Shown here piece after piece: positions 57,345 to 64,000 of a stretch of DNA of 64,000 bases (its first letter is position 1; each line of letters starts with the position of its first letter). Under the pieces are notes generated by a model that was not told the origin of the DNA, did no database searches, and saw only the letters and a program-made list of their open reading frames with translations. Origin of the DNA: Stromatinia cepivora (taxonomy: Eukaryota > Ascomycota > Leotiomycetes > Helotiales > Sclerotiniaceae); contig RCTD01000009.1 in assembly GCA_014898415.1 (NCBI GenBank), positions 1,488,001-1,552,000 of the forward strand, in the 5' to 3' direction. The translations under genes and the position numbers were made by a program.

Positions 57345-59029
57345 TTATGATGTGCTTGCTACTCCAGAGTGATGCTCAATTTCCTTCGGTCTCTCCGCTA
57401 AGGCGGGACCTCTTTGAATATCCTCACTTTTTCTGCCGACATCGATATTTCTCCTCCCACAGGATCCTGGGCTACTGCCTGTAGACCCACCTGAGCTTCG
57501 TCTCTTTTCTCTCATATTCCGTAGATATCTTGTAGCTTCTCCCTCCACCGGGACGGATTTCCTTTCGTCATCACCTTTTACCCTTCCCAAGAGGCTTGAT
57601 ATGCTTGAGCTTGAGGTATTCCTGTAATGCGACGGTCCTCTATCTTCAGGTGAAGAGGCGCCATCCAAACCACCATAACCTGAATCTCGAGTTGATGGTC
57701 TCTCATATGTTTGTTGATGTGTGGTTGGTTTCCTCGGAAGTGATGTCGAATGCATACCGTTAAGCTCGCGAGCATGCACCGAGTCCGAATACGAAAGGCC
57801 ATTATACAGCTTCTTCTCACGAAGTTTTGCCATGTTAGCATCTATGTGATCGATGCTGTTATATTCAGCTGCTTGCGCACGCTCAAGGTCACAAAGTTCT
57901 TTAATCTTCTCCTTCTGGGGAGGCGAGGTTGGCGTTTTCGTTGCGATTTGTTCCTTTCCAGCAGGTACGTGATTCCAGCGCATGGGTACTGTTAGACCAG
58001 CCTCATAAGCAGCAGTCGCACGAACAGGAGGATATCTCCACCAAGTTTCTTTACGCGGGAAACCCTCTGCGGTAATATACTCTCGTTCCATGACCTTTAC
58101 GGGTTCACCTGGTACATGAGACCATTGTATCTGACCTTTCGAGTTTGGCTGAAAGTGTGTTGTGTATTTTGTATTTGGTAGTTCAGGCTCTACTCCAAAT
58201 AGTGGTGAATCGAAGACATCTTCAGCAGGAGCTGGTGAGTGCTGAACAATGGACCAACTTGGAGAATAAGACCCTGTGACGGTATGACCCCGTACCATTG
58301 ACTCTGGTATTCGAATCAATGTATCTCCATCATCACCATAAACATAGTGTTTGGCAGGTAATATCTCAGTATCAACAACAGGAAGGACTCGATGATAGTA
58401 ATGATGTTGATGAATCTCTCGAGTGATTTCTCTCGTTACGACCTCATGTTCAGTAGGCAAAACATATTCATGAGTGACAGCTAATGATAATAATAAATCA
58501 GCTTCTGCTATTGTCCAATATAGATTCTGCAGATACAGGCCAATTTTCTGGCCAAACAAAGGATGGTGAAAACAGGTGAATCTGGTAGCAAGGGGTTGAG
58601 CTTCAAGGGTGAACGTCAACGAATGAGAAGGGGTTTGTATGTACCAGGTGCAACTTTTTCGTGTACAGTAGTATCCACGGTATTGGTAAGATCCACTACA
58701 CCTTTAAGGCTGATGGGCTCCGCCTTTTCTTCACTCAGATAAGACTTCTTGATTGGTGACGATGTCTGCTTCTGCCCATTTGCAGTTGGAAACTGGGTGC
58801 CCTTGATATGCATGTCATTTCCGTTGACTACGGTCTCGGCTCTATCGTTGGTAGGGAAAATAGAATACTTTGATGGTGATGGTATCGTTCGAGGAGTTCT
58901 CTCCAAGACATTACCAGAAACACCATTACTCGAAGACAAGTTGTGGTTTTGTCTTATTGATGTGGGAGTAGAGGTTGGATTAGAAGTACCTCTATCCTGC
59001 ATCGATTCGGTTTGTGATGTGTCTCTCAT
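57345..59029 (-). CDS. Large allergen-like protein with REIHxHHYYH...PVVDxEILP motif
   Basis: Exons 59029-58645 and 58480-57345. The 164-nt intron (donor GTACAT, acceptor TAG) joins VHEKVAPA to VTHEYVLPTEHEVV in phase; 506 residues from the first ATG. The N-terminal 120 residues are Ser/Thr/Pro-rich. The core has VTREITREIHQHHYYHRVLP followed by VVDTEILPAKHYV, the conserved block of a fungal allergen-like family. A second region has SHVPGEPVKVMEREYITAEG, RWNHVPAG and RAQAAEYNSIDHI. The C-terminus is disordered and Ser/Arg-rich (SSSSISSLLGR, SSGGSTGSSPGS). There is no signal peptide or membrane segment. The molecular role is unknown. The intron is longer than most here, so an alternative acceptor is possible. 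It shares the core motif with the gene at 61833. Confidence 0.75.
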
Positions 59030-59659
59030 TGTCGACAAATTGGTTGACTTGATGCTTCTCGATGTGATACTGGTCGAATTGTATGTAATTATGTAAATAC
59101 AGATGCTCGAAGACGAGCTTCTCGCATTAATCCAGTGTAGATCATCGCTTCAGCGATGTATGCCAATGTTTCTAGATCGTCTTCACGATGAAGATCAAAA
59201 TTATTAAGCAACACCATCGGAGACATGTCATCTATATTGTGGCAAGTACTAGCGGAGTAAAGCATCCTCTGGTAAATCTAAGACCATCCTTGGCCGAGAA
59301 TTGACAAGAGAACAGAGAGGCTTTGATACAGCTTGAATGCGGGATGAAGTTGTTGTGTGTCTGTGTCGTCATCTCTAGGAATGGACCCCCGAGTCTAGAA
59401 CGTTCAGGCCTTTCAGTTTCAGCCACATCATAATGTATCGAAAAATGTAAGTAGCGCAGATCTGATCGAGAGTTCCCCATAGCCAAATTTCAATTCACTG
59501 CATCTTCTCCATATATTCTTACTCCGGTAGTCATGGTACGGTATCCGGAAGTAACCCGTCCACCTTTCATGTCGCCATAGGCATCAGATATAGATATATT
59601 AAGGATTTGGCGCAAACAACAGCGTAGCCTTGTTACAATAGACTTGATTGATTCGTAAG

Positions 59660-60240
59660 CATGAAGGGTAGTTGTTGGAGCAAGGGGATGAGCTGAGATT
59701 GGGAAAATTAGACTCTAAAACGATATGTTGTGAAGCAGTAGACTTCTTTCGTCGCAGAAAGAGAGAGGATCTCGTCGCAGATCCAGAGGATGTTCATGAA
59801 GAGCTTCTCATCCCAGCCCCCAGAATATTACCATCAGATGGAGCACTTCTAGATCTACCCTCATGTTCTTTCGATTTCGCGGTGTGTCGTAGACCTTGGA
59901 GATATTGAAGCCTCTGTTGATTCATGATGAACCCTGTTCGATAATTTCATTGCCCCTATTTGTCTCCATTGTTGTCGTCGACCTCGGATGCTTGGCATCT
60001 ACATCATCGACCTAGAACTTGGTGTCCGAGTCAGAGGATTGGGAGATTTTGCTAATGGCTTTTCTCTCAATTTGTGAGTATCATTTGTTGATGGTGATGT
60101 TTTGAAAATCCCATTCTTTGACTCTGGAACCATTGATAGGCCAGCAAGTTCTCGGATCAAATCGCGGCGTTTCGGAGATATCATTCCGGTGGGTGATCTT
60201 CGAAATGCTTGTGATAATCTTATCTGCTCGACCCCTTTTC
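59660..60240 (-). pseudogene. Possible gene remnant, Ser/Arg-rich, unknown
   Basis: On the minus strand an open stretch from about 60232 reads LSQAFRRSPTGMISPKRRDL, IRELAGLSMVPESKNGIFK and SPNPLTRTPSSR, then TAG at 60001-59999. The same frame continues with RVHHESTEASISPRSTTHRE. A neighbouring frame gives EGRSRSAPSDGNILGAGMRS, then TGA, then SSGSATRSSLFLRRKKSTAS. Sense-rich segments separated by single stops and one frame change look like a decaying or multi-exon gene. No family is recognised. Confidence 0.3.
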
Positions 60241-61694
60241 ATCGTGTAACAAATAGAACACAGCTTTAAACCTTGACCTCAACATCAGTATCAAAATTCA
60301 ATATTACAAGATGGATGAGATACTTCCCATTTTACATGCAAACATAACACAAACACGGTAACATTTGCAATCAATCTGTTACCTGTAGATTGATCTCAAT
60401 TCCAACCCACTTGATTCCTCTAATACGCTAATTAGGTAAAGCTTGGTACAGATCATGGATAGTTTTAATATGGTGGCATTGACATTTGAATTTGATGTAT
60501 GGAGTAGAAGCTAATCTTATTAGTAAGTCATTAGATAGGTCATTAGATACCCTGTCTACTTGCAAAGCTAGTACTCTCTTCACATCTACTTAAGAATGAT
60601 AATTCCAACTTCCTTGTTTTTGACTGTATCTATTTTCCCATGGTACCTTGTTCGATCATGAATGAATCCCAGGTTTATAGGAGTAGAAATCTTCAAGTAA
60701 TACAAATCATCGACATTCCTAAAGATTAAGTTGACAAGGAACAAAAGATCCTAACAAATAGATTTCAGCCACTCATACATATTCTTTATACCTCCCCTTT
60801 ACTCTATAGATGAGGTATTAAGCCCCATACAATTTGACAAAATACGTGTGGTCGGCCACATTACAACAGCGGAATCCCCTTTCCCGTGTTGCGGGAAAAT
60901 CCTATGGCGGGGCATCAATGATGCAACTTTTGAGTTTCCCATCAAATCGATGATGGCAGAATTCAAAGAACCATGCATACATGGCGTTCGACTTTCAACA
61001 TTCCGCGAACTCAATTGGTTCGTAAATTGGTATTGATTATTAGCGGTCTGTTATAATTTCCAAAATCCTAAGTAGCAAATCAATGTAATCTGTACTTGTA
61101 ATTCGGTACACTTATCATGTAATGAGGGAGCCACATCTAGTAATTAGAACTTACTTTAGGGAATCAAGATTCGATCAAGTTTCTAGGTATAGGAAACAAT
61201 TGCAATACTCAACGAGCGGTTTCTAGGTTTAACTGTGTTGGGGAATAGTAGTCGATTGATTCCTTCCACTACTACTCGCCCAAGAAGAAACCAAAAACCG
61301 TTCTTAGACGAATGCCAAACCCCAAGATGCCAGGTATTGGGCCTTTATCGGAGAGATACATACCAGTGCCCAGTTATTGGACGAGAATCTGGAAGGTTGA
61401 TAGTATGATTTCGAAGTGGAGATAATGCGCGTAAGTAGTGCCATTAGACCTTGCGGCACATCTTCTCACTCTTTGTCTCTCATGTAAAAGATTACATTGG
61501 AATTCCAAATGAATCTCCGCTGGTCTAGCCTAGTCTCATCGTTGATGCATAGCCACTTGGTAATGATTTCCCTTGATCTCACAAAATCAAGGATTTGGAA
61601 GATGCAGCTTTCCGAGCCTGGAAAGTCCAACTAGTCAATGATGTAGCAGTGCAGGGTGCGGGGCGAGAGCTACCGCCGCAAAGCCCCTCGAGAC
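60241..61694. other. Intergenic, no gene seen
   Basis: Upstream region of the 61833 gene. Short opposite frames at 60799-61036 overlap each other and are judged chance. Confidence 0.5.
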
Positions 61695-61700
61695 TATAAG
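61695..61700 (+). promoter_or_regulatory. TATA-like box of the 61833 gene
   Basis: TATAAG sits 138 nt before the ATG and is followed by a C/T-rich then A-rich leader (CATTAAAACACAAC, CACACAAAACAC). This layout is typical of strongly expressed fungal genes. Confidence 0.5.
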
Positions 61701-61832
61701 TGGTAGACATTCCTCCCAATTCGTTTCAATCCTCATTAAAACACAACTGTAAGAGTCAAAACCTTTCTTCTAGTTCAAACTTCTATACCAACATTCACCT
61801 CAACTCTTCCACACAAAACACTTTAAATCAAA

Positions 61833-62766
61833 ATGGATCGTGCCAAGGCAGCTGTCAGTGATTTCCTCTCCAAGGATGGAAAGCATGACACTACAGTTCA
61901 TGAGGTATGAGTGCTTATCCCTTTGATCCACATCCTAGGAAAATCCTAATGATCTCTTACAGACTGTCAACCCAGCCGTTCAAAACGAGAAAGTAACCAA
62001 GACCCGTCACGAGGATGCAACGACCGCTGTCGACCGTGAGATTCACCAAGATCATCATCACACTTCAGTCCAACCCATCAAAGATCGTGAAGTCCTTCCA
62101 GAGGAACACTCTCACAAACTTGGAGCTGTTGAGCACCGTAACATTCAGCACGGAAGCGATGCTCAGGTCAAGGAGCGTCTGGCCGCTGAACAAGCTCAAT
62201 TCAAGAACACCAGAACTGTAGGAGAGACTCAACATACTGCCTCGCAAGGTGCCACGGTTGCTGGTGAGCATGTTCATCACCACGTCCACGAGACCATCCA
62301 GCCAGTTATCCAAAAGGAGACTGTTCAACCATCCGTCGTTCACACCACCATTCCAGTTCACGAAGTTCACAAAAATGAGCCTAAGCACCACACTGCTACC
62401 TCTCTCCCAGCTGTCAGTATGGATGAGTTCAGACAACAAGGAGGTTCTCTCGGAGGACGTGAGGAGCGCTCTGATGCTTTCAGAGGCGAGCCAAAATCTG
62501 TTGGAGGTACTCTTGGAGGCGATGGCGCTAGAGGCACTACTTCTTTGACTGAAAACGGTGCTCATGGACACCACACTGGCACTCACACTAATGCTACTGG
62601 TGCTACTGGTGCTACTGGTGCTGGTATCGGCTCAACCACCGCCGGCAATGGCCACCACACCGCCTCCAATACCTCTACCGAGTCTCACAAGAAGCCTAGC
62701 TTGATGGATAAGATTAATCCAAAGGTTGATGCCGATGGTGACGGAAAGGCTGGTTTCATGAAGTAG
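61833..62766 (+). CDS. Allergen-like, His-rich stress-type protein
   Basis: Exons 61833-61904 and 61963-62766 (58-nt intron, donor GTATGA, acceptor CAG); 291 residues. The protein begins MDRAKAAVSDFLSKDGKHDT. It then has HETVNPAVQNEKVTKTRHED, AVDREIHQDHHHTSVQPIKD and REVLPEEHSHKLGAVEHR, the conserved core of a fungal allergen-like family. A second HHHVHETIQPVIQKETVQPS block repeats the theme. The C-terminal third is Gly/Thr/His-rich with GATGATGATGAG, and it closes with KINPKVDADGDGKAGFMK, whose DADGDG resembles a metal-binding loop. There is no signal peptide. It is highly hydrophilic, like LEA or stress-induced proteins, so a protective role is possible. That is inference. The consensus-like start context CAAAATGG supports high translation. 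Confidence 0.88.
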
Positions 62767-63889
62767 ATGCTCTTTGTTCTCATTTCCTAATATCCTCCAA
62801 CGGTACCAAACTGTACATAAATATAATGACCACGCGATAAATAATTAAGCACGAATTGATGTTCTTTCAAATATTGCCATGTACCTTGTGATGATCCTAT
62901 TCATGCGTCTTATGGTTATGAGATGAAAAACGTTCCAAATATTGTGGCAGGGTTTGAATACCTCATCTTGGTAAACTGGTTGAGATTCAATTGTGTTGTA
63001 TGCTCTGTAACGATAATGTCCGGTATCTGCTCCTCATCTCGGTTGGTCCTCGGCATTTCTCGATTATGTAAGCGTACTTCATTCTTCCATCGTTCAACAA
63101 CTATTAATCTCAGCAGAAGTTACCGTAGCAGAAGGTATCGAACATCAAGTTCATAAATCACTCCTATGGTTCAGTGTAGTCAGGTCAACCGTTATTGAAT
63201 CATATGATTAACACGTTTGCATAGAGTAAACATTTCGGGATTTGAAATTCTGTAGGCAATGCAACGTCGAGATGCATCATCACCAACTTGCAGGCAGTAC
63301 CTAGGTCTTCTTTACTATGCTCCATTCTATCTTATGGACCTGTAGGTAACATGAATCATAGGTTGGTTGAACAAACACCGGTCAGAATGCCAGCTAGTGC
63401 TGGGATTTGGGAACATTTGCTTCAATGATTTGAAGTTCTGCAACATATCTACATTTTGGTCGAATTTAAGAGATTCCTCTGAACTTTTCATGCTGTTGTA
63501 TGATCATGCTTATCGGTGTCTCCACATCGGAATGAACCGCTTGGTGATCTCCACGGCAAAATCAGAAATGCGGGGAGCACTTATGAATTGATTACTACAT
63601 TCCGAGTATCCGCCGATAAGTCAATATGTAACAGGCTTCAAACGGCTAATCTTCTGGAATTGGAGGTTTTGCATCGAGAGCAACTTCACTCTATATCATT
63701 GTTGTATTTTCCAAGATCCTACCAAGCTGCAAGCCATGGCGCATACGATATGGGCTATACCTCTACCCCTCACCCATCCTATATGTGTCATGAAATCGGG
63801 GCGGGATTTGAACAAAATCGTATGATATGATTTTGAAATATGCGAATCACGAATTTCATTCTCCTTGTATCGATGATAACCTTTGAATT
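62767..63889. other. Intergenic, no gene seen
   Basis: 3' flank of the allergen-like gene and upstream region of the next gene. The frames at 62923-63830 have no recognisable features. Confidence 0.5.
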
Positions 63890-63894
63890 AATTG

Positions 63895-64000
63895 TATAAA
63901 GACTTGACTTCCTCCAGGCAGTTTTCCTCTCCATCACACAATTTTCTTATCATTTCAAACCAACAGTCAACAACCAACACGAATCTTACCAAACATCAAA
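63895..64000 (+). promoter_or_regulatory. Promoter and 5' leader of a gene starting beyond the right edge
   Basis: TATAAA at 63895-63900 is followed by a C/T-rich stretch (TTTTCCTCTCCATCAC) and an A/C-rich, ATG-free stretch (AACCAACAGTCAACAACC, CCAAACATCAAA). This matches the leader style of the 61833 gene. A plus-strand coding start is expected within tens of bases outside the window. Confidence 0.6.

Overview
The window looks like nuclear DNA of a filamentous ascomycete (Pezizomycotina). Genes are interrupted by short introns (about 42-70 nt) with GTAWGT-type donors and CTAAC/CTAAT branch sites. There is a fungal plasma-membrane H+-ATPase, a GH131 glucanase, a MOSC protein, a fungal-specific transcription factor, and AT-rich transposon relics with C-to-T/G-to-A decay of the kind left by RIP. 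The composition and gene set are compatible with Leotiomycetes (Sclerotiniaceae-like). That placement is inference only.

Layout. 0-10 kb: the 3' part of a low-complexity, repeat-bearing protein gene (+); a small Dcc1-like cohesion gene (-); a large RhoGEF gene (+) whose second half carries a possible RhoGAP-like region. 11-17 kb: a broken cytochrome P450 (-) whose intron holds 18 perfect copies of an 8-mer; a MOSC-domain protein (-); a secreted histidine-phosphatase gene (+) with a 6-nt microexon. 17.9-21.2 kb: no convincing gene, but a previously unexplained degenerate repeat array (at least 16 copies of a GATATGCAACA box) interrupted by a 773-bp AT-rich foldback element with TA target duplication. 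24-26 kb: a fungal-specific transcription-factor-domain gene (-) without a Zn cluster. 26-33 kb: gene-poor. 33-36.4 kb: H+-ATPase (+), with an acidic insertion in the actuator region. 36.4-41.6 kb: gene-poor. 41.7-48.3 kb: a small SANT-like acidic protein (-), tRNA-Trp(CCA) (-), GH131 (-), ubiquitin C-terminal hydrolase (+) and a ZIP zinc transporter (-), the last two convergent. 48.5-50.7 kb: a complete, RIP-degraded Fot1/pogo-like transposon with TIRs and TA duplication. 52-54.3 kb: a membrane-protein pseudogene (+). 55.5 kb: a small basic/coiled-coil protein (+). 57-63 kb: two related genes in opposite orientation that share a REIHxH...PVxDxE(I/V)LP motif (fungal allergen-like family). The right edge carries the promoter and leader of a gene that begins just outside the window.

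The genes are mostly unrelated housekeeping and secretory functions, not one pathway. The noteworthy features are the uncharacterised repeat array with its embedded foldback element, the P450 intron minisatellite, the microexon, the possible GEF-GAP fusion, the H+-ATPase insertion, and several genes in decay. Exon boundaries were derived by hand from splice signals, reading phase and family resemblance; no database search was possible.
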